DNA of 64,000 bases, taken from Symbiodinium kawagutii (taxonomy: Eukaryota; Sar; Dinophyceae; Suessiales; Symbiodiniaceae). Below, in pieces: positions 1 to 9,412 of this stretch. A model generated the notes under the pieces. That model searched no databases, was not told where the DNA came from, and saw only the letters and a program-made list of their open reading frames with translations. How positions within the stretch are numbered: the stretch's first letter is position 1; every line of letters begins with the position of its first letter. The stretch lies in the NCBI GenBank assembly GCA_009767595.1, contig VSDK01019043.1, positions 138,182 to 202,181 of the forward strand. Direction: 5' to 3'. Made by a program: the position numbers and the translations under genes.

Positions 1-898
1 GCACAGACACTCGATGACTGACATATCGAGAAGTGTACCCAACGATATGACACGCGAGAAGTGTACCAAGTTGTGGCAGTGCATTGAGTGGCAGTTGAGT
101 CGCGGTGAGCTGGTTGTAGGTAGTTTTACTCCAGTTTTTCTTTTTGTAATTTTTTGTCTAGTAAGTGACTGTCAGAGCCTTTTTTGGCGCTTGCACCTCG
201 AGAAGTGTACCAAGTTGCTGGCATCTTTTGGCTTAGTTCCAGGGTTCAGGCCGGCGCTCAAGCGAGCACATGTTCGCGCACGTATACGGGCTCTGGAAAA
301 AAAGTGCGAATTGTCTATGTTCTTTGGCCTATAATCTAGTGTGGCTGGGGATGCAGCCGCGAAATCGAGGGCACATGAACAACCATTTGTGAGACGGCTC
401 AACAAAATTGCGAAGACTGTTTAGATCAACCTTTTTTTTGATGATATTCCCATGATTGAGCATACCAAGATATGGAACATTGTGCTGGGTGTTTCTCAAT
501 TCATAGGGGTCCCCAGTTATCATGAAATTTACCAGAAATGAACTCCAACCAGAACTTTGGGTCCCCAGTTACTGGCCTTAGAAACCATGGCAACACCGTT
601 CCCTTTGTGGGTATGTGCCTGGCGCCATGTTGTGGTACCCAGTCAACCAATGGTTTCTATTGCAGTAAAATGATCATTTTTTGGTTGGGCCCAGGACGGT
701 TGTCCGTCACGGCGCCAGGCACATCCTCTTTGTAACCCCTCGTGACTGGCCGGTGGTTTTGCGATGTTTTAAACATGTTCCCCGCAACCCCCTGGTTCGC
801 CCAGAGACAAAACGCCACTCCGCAATGGAGGACGTTGTGCGAAGTCAAGATGGCTTAGAGAAGTTGCAAAACCACTGGCAATACGCAGTGATTTGTGG
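1..898. other. No confident gene; short direct repeats
   Basis: A motif reading CGAGAAGTGTACC occurs near 29, 54 and 198 (one copy slightly altered), so the start of the window holds short dispersed repeats. GC-richer islands at about 240-300 and 690-860 are open in several frames. The plus reading around 740-880 is fluent (contains MEDVVRSQDGLEKLQNHW) but has no domain I recognise and no clear splice pair. A missing 5' exon of the downstream PPPDE gene could lie here; I could not find it. Confidence 0.4.
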
Positions 899-1004
899 TT
901 TAGGACTTTAGGCTTTAGGGTTTTAGGGTTTATGTATGGTTTTAGGGTTTAGCGTTTTAGGGATTAGGGTTTTGGGTTTTAGGGTTTTAGGGTTAGTTGT
1001 TTAG
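899..1004 (+). repeat. Interstitial telomere-like TTTAGGG tract
   Basis: About 100 bases of degenerate TTTAGGG/TTTTAGGG units, for example repeated GGGTTTTAGGGTTT. TTTAGGG is the telomere unit reported for plants and several dinoflagellates. Its internal, degenerate state suggests an interstitial relic and not a chromosome end, because ordinary sequence flanks it on both sides. Confidence 0.75.
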
Positions 1005-1332
1005 GTTTACTGACCTAGAAGCTCAAAAACAGCGGCCCTGCGCAGGAATTTGAACGCAGGGAAGCGTATCCGTCGGCCCCGGGCAAACCTAGGGGTTGCA
1101 GCGAACATGTTTCATTTTCCCTAGAAACTATTAACAAAAATAGGTTTACGAATCAATTATCAACTATTTAAACATTTTTTGTTTTCCCTAGTAACTATTA
1201 ACAATACTTGGTCGGTTGACTGGTTTGCCTAGTAACTACCAACAATAATTGATTGGTTGACTGATATTTCAGAGGGGCAACCACCAACCCCTCAGCAGAT
1301 GACTTGGCCCAGTTCTGCTTTTTTCGGCGCAG

Positions 1333-4300
1333 GAGAGGTCAAGCCCTTGGGCACCGGCCATTTTCACATGGGCATTGAAATCAACGGTGCCTTGGAATCC
1401 ATGCGGTCTGACGTGGGGCGCGGACCCAAGGGCAGGTGCCATGAGATGGCATGAGATGGCATGAGCAGTTTCAGAGACAATGGACCCTGAGGTGCTTGGA
1501 GTTAGCTATGGTTGGCACGGGCGGGGATAACTCAATGCTGAGATAAAATGGTTGGAAGTCTTCAACATGTTTTGTTTTCACTGGGGATGGTTGATTGCTT
1601 GACTTACATCTTTCTTGACCTGCTTGGTTCAGCCATCAACTAGTAATGATCATGATGAATCGTGATTATTTGATATTATTAGCCACTAATTAGCCACTGA
1701 TCAACCATGGTTATTTAGGGAAGACCCAAATCATCAACAATCACCACTTAAGCCATCATTGTTAACCACAATGAACCATATTTGGGCGTTCCTCAAAATA
1801 GGGGACCCCCCAAATCATCCGATATGAAGCATTCAAAGTATTAAACCAACCATTTTTAGGGGTGCCCCTCGTTTAAGAGACCACCATATGGCTGTGGGTC
1901 AAAACCCTTAGTCCCCCTGGTTCCCTCATCATTAACCTTTGTTTTCCCTTATGATTGTTGGCAACTCCTCCATTAGTTGGCTGGTTAGTATTGATTGGTG
2001 CAACCACCCGACATCTCTAACGACTCCACTGCCGAACCCTTCAGGTTCAGAGTGGAGTTACGGCTCGAGCGATCTGGGCAGCGGCCGGATGGGAGAAAGG
2101 GTGGAAGGGGTCCTGGGATCCGTGGACCAATGGTGACCCAAGGAGTATATGTTGGTGAATGGTTGGTGAATGGTTGGTCAATGGTTGGTTCATGGTTGGT
2201 CAATGGTTGGTTCATGGTTGGTGAACAGTTGGTGATTGATGGTTTTCGTGCTGGTCTGGTTTCAGTCTGGCAAGCTCACCTTGCGCAAAAACTCACCGTT
2301 TTTGATGGGTAAACTCCAATGACCAACAATTTCTGGTGGATATCCAACTTTGAGTTTGATTTGCCGGAGTGTAGACCTTAGCGCACTGCGTGCACCATCA
2401 CTGGTATGACAACAAGTGGTTCTATGATAACACTTACCCCCGTTTGATGAGTTAGTGGGCTGAATCTGGGTTTTGGGCTGGGGGTTACTGCTTTGATAGA
2501 TGTAGATGTCATCAACCAGCCAATAAATGGATGAATGTGCCAAGTAAGACTGGCTGGTGGTCTAAAACACCCCTTTGTTTCCATCATATCCGGGGCTCTT
2601 GACCTCTAATTGACAAGCCTTCTTCTGGGATGGGGCAACGTTGCACACCAATCAGAAGGCTATGGGAAGAATCCCGGAAGTTTCCATGGCAATGGGTCGC
2701 TCATGGCAGCTAAGCCCACGTTCATGGGATGACTGGCCATGGCGTACCGCCACCGTCAGGCTGTCAGGTTGGTCACCGCAAAGATATCACCCAGCAACCA
2801 GGGCGGCAAATTCCATTTGATCAACCAGTAATCATCATCAATCATGATCAATTGACAAGCATACGCTGATCATCGCTGATCGTTCTTTTTATCTTTGAAG
2901 GGGCAATGTGGGGCAATTAGTTTCAGAAGGTTGCTGCATACCAAGTTGAATCCTTTGTTGGTATGCATGCAGCGTGATCATTGACCCCGAGGTGCTGGCA
3001 TGATGGCATGGGGGTTGAATCAATGGCCCACGACCGTGGCAGGCGTTTTCGACTGCAAACCCACGCACTGCGAGCCCCACAGCTATCGAGCCTTGGCAGT
3101 GCAGCATACGCAGTGAGAACAAATGGCTATAATCACATCATATGGTGGTGGTTTTCTAAATTAGGGAACCCCCAAAAATGATTGGTTAATTACGAATAAT
3201 TAATCATGAAAAAAATGGATGATTTTGGGGTACCCCTATTTTGAGAAAAAAACATAATATGGTGGTTTCTCAAACCATAGGGTACCCCAAGAATGGTTGA
3301 TTTATTGTTATAGATAGTTCATATTGGATGATTCAGAGGGTACCCTATTTTGAAAAACACCCATATAGTCACACTTAATAATATAAGACACTAGATATTG
3401 AGAAATTATGAGCTTATGGTCATTTGGTTGGTATGTAACTGTGATAGTTTACTATTCATTCGATATGATCATAGTTGTCTATTTGGTTGACAAACCACAT
3501 GCTGGAGTTTAGCGTATATAAAACTGCCTAGATACTCCACCGTGCTGGTATATACCAACATTTACTTTTCCACATGTACGTAAATATACCATACATTCAG
3601 TATTTGGGCTATACTATGCTTCTATTTCATGCTTGACTGAGTAGACGCTTTTTCACAAGCGGAAGATTCATCGGAAATGATCTTGATCCACATTGGGAAG
3701 CCCTGTAAACCCATACGGTGGTTTCTCAAAATAGCGGACCCCCCAAATCATCCAATATTAACCAATTGTTAATAGATCAACAATTTTTGGGGTCCCCTGT
3801 GGCTTGAGAAACCACCACATGGTAACACCAGTGTACTTTGGGTTCCTTACATACTTCAAGAAATCACCATGTCAAAACTGTGTTTGACCAGTGGTGAATT
3901 GACCTAAAGGATGTTCTTTCAATCCCCAGGAGTATGATGGTCCACTTCATTGATAGGAGATCCATATGGATTCACCACACATGGTGGACAAGCAGATATA
4001 CTGAACTGCTTAAGCCTATTTCAATGCTGGTCTCCCATGGTCTCCCATTACGACGACTTTGGTCAGTCGGACATGGAAGAAAGCCACGAAAATCTGGATC
4101 CATCGATTCTGCAGATTTTGCAGGGCACGTTGCGTGTATGGCTCTTGGATCTGGGCAAAACTCATGAATGCGTACGAATGCCACAAATATTTGGGCTCAG
4201 TATGTCTGGGGTTGCACATCAAGTTATAAATAAATATGTTTTCACTGCCACTGTAATGACAACTCTTGAAAAACATGGTTCTTTTTGAACAAATTGAAGA

Positions 4301-7300
4301 ACAGGGTTGCCAGGGCTCAATTTGCCCTTCAGTGTTACAAGAACTGGCTGCAACAAATGAAGAATGAAACCTCTTAGTTGTCCAAGACGGAAAGGGGCTC
4401 GTCTGTGCACGCGGAAAACCCCTCATCTGTGCACGCGGCCAGGGGTGGTGCTTTGAGTACATGTAGTCGTCCTGCATGTGCTTTTCACAATGTAAATGGA
4501 ACATCAGCTGATTGTCAGATTCTTGCAAGTGTGACTTTGTGTGGCAGGCGTGGTACTTTAAGTACACATCCAGCAACAAATAGAGTGGTTCTTACCATCC
4601 AGCAACCATCGACATATAGATTTCTATTTGCGCGACACTGACATGCCCGTTTGGTGCCCTTCCATAGAAACCCTTTATTAACAGAAAGGTGGGAAATGGG
4701 GGCCCAGTTTGTCCATGTTTTTATCACTGTAATGCAGGTATCATTGCTAGATAGACTGCAATTAAATTTCAACAATATAAACGCAATTAAATCTCAACAA
4801 TATAAACGCCCCATGAATCTTAACCAGGCATCCATACAGTACAACTCATCCCACCCTTAATAAAGTTTCAGCCAGCTTAAAGCAATGAACCCGCTCAGCA
4901 ACATGCTCAAGCAATAAAATGCAACTGTTCCCACTGGCAGCCAACCCATGCAGTACAATTCACCCCACCCTTGGTAAGGTTTCAGCCCATTCTAAAGGGT
5001 AAACCCATGCAGCAAACTCTGCAGGCAATTCTTCGACAAAATGCAAATGAGCCCACTGGCTAATAAGGCTTGGTACACCACAATACCAATGGAATGCAAC
5101 CGGTCCCATAGAGAGCAAGGTGCTAGCCAGAATACCAATACAAAGAATCCCAATAGACAGCAAAATATTTGCCATAGTGCCAATGAATCCAAAACATCCC
5201 ACAAATAGCACAATAGTAGTAACTAGTATAACACAGGTTGAATTGCCAACAATAAAGCAGGCAGTGAACCCCAGAGTGCACCATGAGTCTGAACCTTGCA
5301 TCCATAGAATGCAGCTATTTCTTTAGGTAGGAGGCACTCAGTATGCAATAGTTTTCAGCCAAAAATCAATATAATGCACTCAAGCTCATGACACAGCAAG
5401 GCATTTAAATATAGATGATAGAAGGCTGCTATTCCCTTTGCAACAAAATCAATACCACAGATTGCACATAACCCCATGCCCAGCTCTGCATTGCATTGTA
5501 AGATGCACCTAGGTATCCAGAAGATGCAGCCATACCCACGAGTGCATGAGCACATACCAGATTGCAATGAGATACCCACCACAGACTGCAACCATTCCCA
5601 GAAGTACCCAGTTATCATCACAACATAAATTACAACCAAACATCAACAGAACATGGCAAACTGGATCGGCACTGTACTGAATAATGCACACACACATACC
5701 ATGTGCCATAGCCTGCAACAAGACATGCAGAATGCAGCTAACCCCAGAGACCACACTATGGAGCACAAAGAACTAGCCATGTAATGCAGTTAAAACCAGT
5801 GCTCCATAGATTGCAGCCAAATATTCCGAACGATCAATAATCAGTGCCCCATGGACCCTGACCAGGTATCCACAGAATACAGCTAACCCCAAAGCTAGTA
5901 ATACACCATAGTTTTCCAACCATACATCCAGAACTTGTAACACATCAATAGCCCACCATGGATGTCAATCAGATATCACGAGACCTCAAGACAATGAAGC
6001 TTAATCAAAAAAGGAATAGATCGACAAGGCTTATGTACTATACTTTTTTGCACAGAAATAAAGCTAGTTGAATAGATTACCATGTTGAAATTTGATCCAA
6101 CATGTATCTTTGTTGCAAGCACCTTTAGGTACATAAAAATTAGTAAAAACATTCAAAAAACACGCAAAAACTGGGCCCCCATTTCCAACCACTCTCTTTA
6201 TTAAAGCCCCAAAACCCTATGTCCCCATGTCCACTCCCCGAGAAGGACAAGCCCCTGCATAGAAAAAACCCATGTCCCCATGTCCCCTGTCCCCAATGTT
6301 AACCCTAAATGGAGAATGTTGACCCCAAGTGGTGTGCGTAGATGAGTGGTTTTTGGTGTGCGCAGATTAGTGTTTTTCGGTGTGCGCAGATGAGTGTTTT
6401 TTGGTGTGCGCAGATGAGTTTTTTTGGTGTGCGCAGATGAGGGCCTTTCCTCCAAGACTGTAGCGCCGCAATTTTATCAGGTTGCCGAATCACCTGCAAG
6501 AGCCTGCATAGCCAAAGAACCTTTGCCAAATGTCGGGTGACTATTTCAGGGCTTTTGCAGAGTTCGGATTCTTGATGGGACTCGAAAGCTTGCAGCAGTT
6601 GAGGGTGGTTTCGCATATTATTTACTCAGAGCCCTCACCATATCTCCGTAAATTTTCTCCAGTGCTTTATGTTGATGATCATAGCCATCACCGATACTGG
6701 TGCAGCAGGGTTGGCACCAAATGGGTTTCTCATAGTTATGCAGGGCAACTGTAACTTGGCGATGTGGCTGTTGATTGGACAACTCCTCAGTTTTGGTGAA
6801 TGTTTTCAGTAGATATCTTGCGATTTACACCCGCAAGGTCCCCACGGTAGATTCCACCCCATGGGAAACCCGAAAACCCGTAGAAACCCTGGTCATGGGC
6901 GGCTGCTGATCTACGATACCTGGATCCCATCAGTGCGAGGTGAGCTATGCCTGCGCGCATGTTGGTTGGTCAGTGCCAGGTACATGGATAAGTTGCTACC
7001 CATGGTGGTGTGTTTTTCAGGATATGCGCTGATCAGGGCTCTCTTGTCAGTCCTTGCACGGCGAAGGAGACGCCATTGAATTGGGCTACACTTCATTGCG
7101 AGACTTGGTGGGATTGAGGCTGGCCTCAGTAGGTCTGGATGTGGTGCCAATCTCCATTTTTCATTGAACCACTTGTGGTGTCTTAGAGTAAGTTTCATGA
7201 TTTCTGGCTATACGCAAAAATTTGCAAGTGTTCCGCTTTAGGCACCAACTCCAGATACTCCATGTGATTTAATCATGTTATATTGACCAACGTTTATTCC

Positions 7301-8436
7301 TAAATGACCCATCCGTGGAGTACCTGGCAATTGCATTTCCACACTGGCAGATGATGCACCATGGCATTGAGACTTAGACCCTGCCTGCCGACTCGATGGT
7401 TGACCAGCCCAAGCCGACTTGGCAGTTCAACGGGAAAGCAACAGGAGCAGGTTCTGCTTGACATGGAACATTATCCATTGCAGCGGAGTATGAAAGCAGC
7501 CACCAGGTCACATGTCATTTCTTGCTGGTTGGGGGTGTGATTCACATTTTTGAGTTTGAACAAGATATGTCTTCAGTGGAGTTATGACCACCGGTGAAGT
7601 CATAACCACCAGTGGAGTTGTAACCACCAGTGGGGATATCACAACCAACCAGCTTGTGTTGTTCCAGAGGGTCTCGCTTCACCCAGGAGAAGATGAGATT
7701 GCCGAAAAGATCAAGGGCCTGCGAGATCAATGGCCTGGGTCACGCTATGAAGCTTGCCAGCGCTGATTGGGGAAAGCATTTGGGCGCTCAACATGTTGAT
7801 GATGATCTGGTTGGTGTTTTTTTTTGATAAGGGTTTCATAGGGGTTACAACCATGAAAAATGGAGAATGATAGGAGATAAGAACCAACAGCAATGGTTTA
7901 ACAACTGCTGGTTGGTGCTTTGCTTAACATTGTAATTGTGCTTAATAATTATAAACAAACGGTTGGTTGACAATAATGTTTTTCGGTTGGGTTGAAACCA
8001 CCAACCAGTAAAATAGGGGTACCCCCAAAAAGGTGAGTTTGTCACTAAAAGATGTTAATATTGGATGATTTCGAAGTACCTCTATTTTGAGAAACCACCA
8101 AAACCGCCAAATAAGAAGGTCGCTGAATGGTGCAGCATTTTGGCCAAGATCTAAATGAGCATCGTGAAAACCTGCAATCAATTGTTGGCAGATCTACCAA
8201 ATTTGCGCCAACCAGATTGGCCCAAGCAACTCGACTATTCAAGGAGATTACACGGGGCTGTTGAGTTTGAATACAAAATGCTTTCTGGATTGTCAGTGGT
8301 TTAACAAGGTATTTAGCCAAGTTTAGCCAAAACCAGTGATTGGATCTCCACATTCAAGTTTCTTGCTGCCTCACTTGAGGATGTCTTGAAAAACAACTGC
8401 TGCACTTTCTGCAAGTCTCTGTGCGAAATCTTGGGC
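1333..8436 (+). CDS. PPPDE (DeSI-type) cysteine peptidase, five-exon partial gene
   Basis: Exons at 1333-1386, 2045-2083, 3043-3098, 7668-7748 and 8380-8436 join in phase. The family (Peptidase_C97) removes SUMO or ubiquitin using a His-Cys dyad. Exon 1 gives GTGHFHMGIEING with the dyad His. Exon 2 gives EWSYGSSDLGSG, the family signature. Exon 3 gives VFDCKPTHCEPHSYRALA. Exon 4 gives EIAEKIKGLRDQWPGSRY. Exon 5 gives DVLKNNCCTFCKSLCEILG, with the dyad Cys in NNCC. Junctions: AACG|GTGCCT, AGCG|GCCGGA (GC donor), GCA|GTGCAG and TAT|GAAGCT. The last is a GA donor, or a GC donor three bases later that adds one Glu. All acceptors end in AG. The 5' exon (exon 1 opens in phase 1) and the 3' end after the LG motif were not found. 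Intron 3 is 4.6 kb and full of repeats. Assignment is strong; exact borders are inferred. Confidence 0.85.
1777..1889. repeat. M1 palindromic MITE-like repeat
   Basis: Left arm CCTCAAAATAGGGGACCCCC, inner AAATCATCC, right arm AACCAACCATTTTTAGGGG then a diverged GTTTAAGAGACCACC. The arms are reverse complements. It lies in intron 1 of the PPPDE gene. Confidence 0.7.
1888..1997. repeat. M2 palindromic MITE-like repeat, truncated
   Basis: Starts GGCTGTGGGTCAAAACCC and continues through CCCTGGTTCCCTCATCATT and GTTTTCCCTTATGATTGTTGG, as in the full copies at 17969, 32636 and 58588. The far terminal GACCCATAGCC arm is missing. Confidence 0.6.
2150..2232 (+). repeat. Short tandem repeat, ~11-12 bp unit
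   Basis: About seven copies of TGGTTGGTGAA / TGGTTGGTCAA / TGGTTGGTTCA in a row, just after PPPDE exon 2. Confidence 0.8.
3142..3366. repeat. Two adjacent M1 palindromes
   Basis: Copy one (3142-3258) runs from GGTTTTCTAAATTAGGGAAC to GGGGTACCCCTATTTTGAGA. Copy two (3259-3366) runs from GGTGGTTTCTCAAACCATAG to GGGTACCCTATTTTGAAAAA. Both have the internal TTGGATGAT / AAATCATCC-type segment. They lie in PPPDE intron 3. Confidence 0.7.
3713..3822. repeat. M1 palindromic MITE-like repeat
   Basis: GGTGGTTTCTCAAAATAGCG on the left, GGTCCCCTGTGGCTTGAGAA then ACCACC on the right, with AAATCATCC inside. Confidence 0.7.
4800..5960. repeat. Degenerate long-unit tandem repeat in PPPDE intron 3
   Basis: The phrase CAGTACAA(C/T)TCA(T/C)CCCACCCTT plus a following TTTCAGCC recurs about 130 bases apart (near 4836 and 4957). 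Looser relatives built on ATGCAGC and CCATAGA continue to about 5950. Minus-strand ORFs here are hydrophobic, Trp/Cys-rich and look like chance readings of the repeat. Nothing else was recognised between 3823 and 4800. Confidence 0.45.
6331..6440. repeat. Minisatellite, ~22 bp unit
   Basis: Five near-identical units containing GGTGTGCGCAGATGAGTG. Read on the minus strand they give a seven-residue repeat of the LRTPKNTH type, which I take as a by-product of the repeat. Confidence 0.8.
6441..7574. other. Intron sequence with GC-richer patches, no gene called
   Basis: Part of PPPDE intron 3. A GC-richer patch at 6860-7080 is open on plus (contains YALIRALLSVLARRRRRH) and on minus, but has no splice pair or motif that favours either. 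Confidence 0.3.
7575..7645 (+). repeat. Short tandem repeat, ~20 bp unit
   Basis: Three to four units of ACCACCAGTGGAGTTGTAA-like sequence, ending 22 bases before PPPDE exon 4. Confidence 0.75.
7990..8101. repeat. M1 palindromic MITE-like repeat
   Basis: Left arm AAAATAGGGGTACCCCC, right arm TACCTCTATTTTGAGAAACC, inner GGATGATTT. It lies in PPPDE intron 4. Confidence 0.7.
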
Positions 8437-9231
8437 GTGACGTTTCTCGGAACAGTATGGCATGCATGTGAGATCTGAAAATAGCTCAAGGTCAGCTTTT
8501 GCGGGGGAATGATCCCAAGTCAATTCTGATGCGGGGCGGCTGCAAGCATCCTTCATATCCTGCCGGTAGACCCGTAAACGGGGGTATTCACTGAGTTTTT
8601 GGGATTTTTTTTACTCGTTCACTTGGACCTGCCGGTGAGCTTGCCGCTGAGTCATCCATGGTTATCCAACTGATGGCTTCTCAAGCCATAGGGGACCCAA
8701 AGATGGATGGTTTACTGCTATAGAATTATTACTAAACTGGATGATTTGGGAATACCCCTAGTCTGAGAAACCACCAAATGATCAATTTTTTTCGGAATGG
8801 CCAACATTTGACAGCAATCGTTCATGTTAGATGATCCACATTGGTACCAAATTGTTGTGGCATGATTGGTGCCTTCGGTACCCAACATGTTGTCAAACCT
8901 TGCGAATTTGAATATTTGATGACTGTGTGTGTGCCGCGTGTTTTTGTTCCAACATCTGAGAAACCTTTTACATTTGATCATGAGCTCAGCAACAAACAAA
9001 CCTAAAACAAAAAGTTTTGTTTTTTCATGACCCTTGGGTCCCCTTAGGTTTCATCCCCTTAGGTTTCATATCATTTCATTTCAGCATTTTCGCTCAACCC
9101 AAAGCAACACAATCTGATCAGGTTGCCTCCCTGGACATTGCGGCTGGCGCCCACAGATGTGGAGCCCGTCCTCGGGGTCAGAGATAAGGCCTGCATAGTT
9201 CGCACCTGACCGATCCGTTGTCTCCGCATGG
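8437..9231. other. 3' part of PPPDE locus and intergenic DNA
   Basis: The frame of PPPDE exon 5 stays open a little past the proposed GTGACG donor at 8437 and then stops. GC-richer sequence at 8500-8570 could hold the next exon but no reading matched the family. 8672-8780 is an M1 palindrome. 9120-9231 is GC-rich leader sequence before retroelement 1. Confidence 0.4.
8672..8780. repeat. M1 palindromic MITE-like repeat
   Basis: GATGGCTTCTCAAGCCATAG on the left and ACCCCTAGTCTGAGAAACC on the right; diverged relative of the family. Confidence 0.65.
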
Positions 9232-9292
9232 GAATTCTTTCAGTAAAATCAGGAGTTAAATTCCAGAGGATCAGGAGTTAGGTATCCACTTC
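9232..9292 (+). repeat. Element 1, 5' short direct repeat
   Basis: Contains TCAGGAGTTAAATTCCAGAG then a second TCAGGAGTTAGGTATCCAC. Matched, with substitutions, by the block near 16955-17030. Confidence 0.6.
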
Positions 9293-9335
9293 TTGTACCA
9301 TGGTACTAGTGTGAATGTTCGTTCAGCGGGACGAA

Positions 9336-9356
9336 ATGTGGCCATTTTGGGTCAAG
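9336..9356 (+). promoter_or_regulatory. Spliced-leader-like relic (DinoSL)
   Basis: The 21 bases match the dinoflagellate spliced leader, as I recall it, at 17 positions, ungapped, including the continuous blocks GCCATTTTGG and TCAAG. It ends 56 bases before the first in-frame ATG of the YR ORF, where a leader would sit in a trans-spliced mRNA. Genomic leader relics are known in dinoflagellates and are read as marks of mRNA recycling into DNA. The match could be chance at the level of a few percent for this window. Confidence 0.4.
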
Positions 9357-9412
9357 CTGGACCACCACCAGATGCTCCCCGAATTGTTTCAATTCAACGG
9401 GGGGAGAAGTTG

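Noticed and set aside
1030-1075. tRNA-like hairpin CCCTGCG...CGCAGGG
   Set aside because: Only one 7-bp stem; no T-loop, acceptor stem or anticodon arm could be fitted.
4016-4579. 187-codon minus-strand open frame in PPPDE intron 3
   Set aside because: It opens with TTG, not ATG, has no motif, unusual composition and no splice signals; it is probably a chance open frame in repeated intron DNA.
4960-5766. Hydrophobic minus-strand ORFs resembling membrane proteins
   Set aside because: They lie in a degenerate ~130-bp tandem repeat and their Cys/Trp/Ile richness follows from the repeat words.
6201-6455. Minus ORF with LRTPKNTH repeats
   Set aside because: It arises from the 22-bp minisatellite at 6331-6440.
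9293-9412. YR ORF starting at 9293
   Set aside because: Position 9293 is TTG. The first in-frame ATG is 9413, and the leader-like sequence lies between them.
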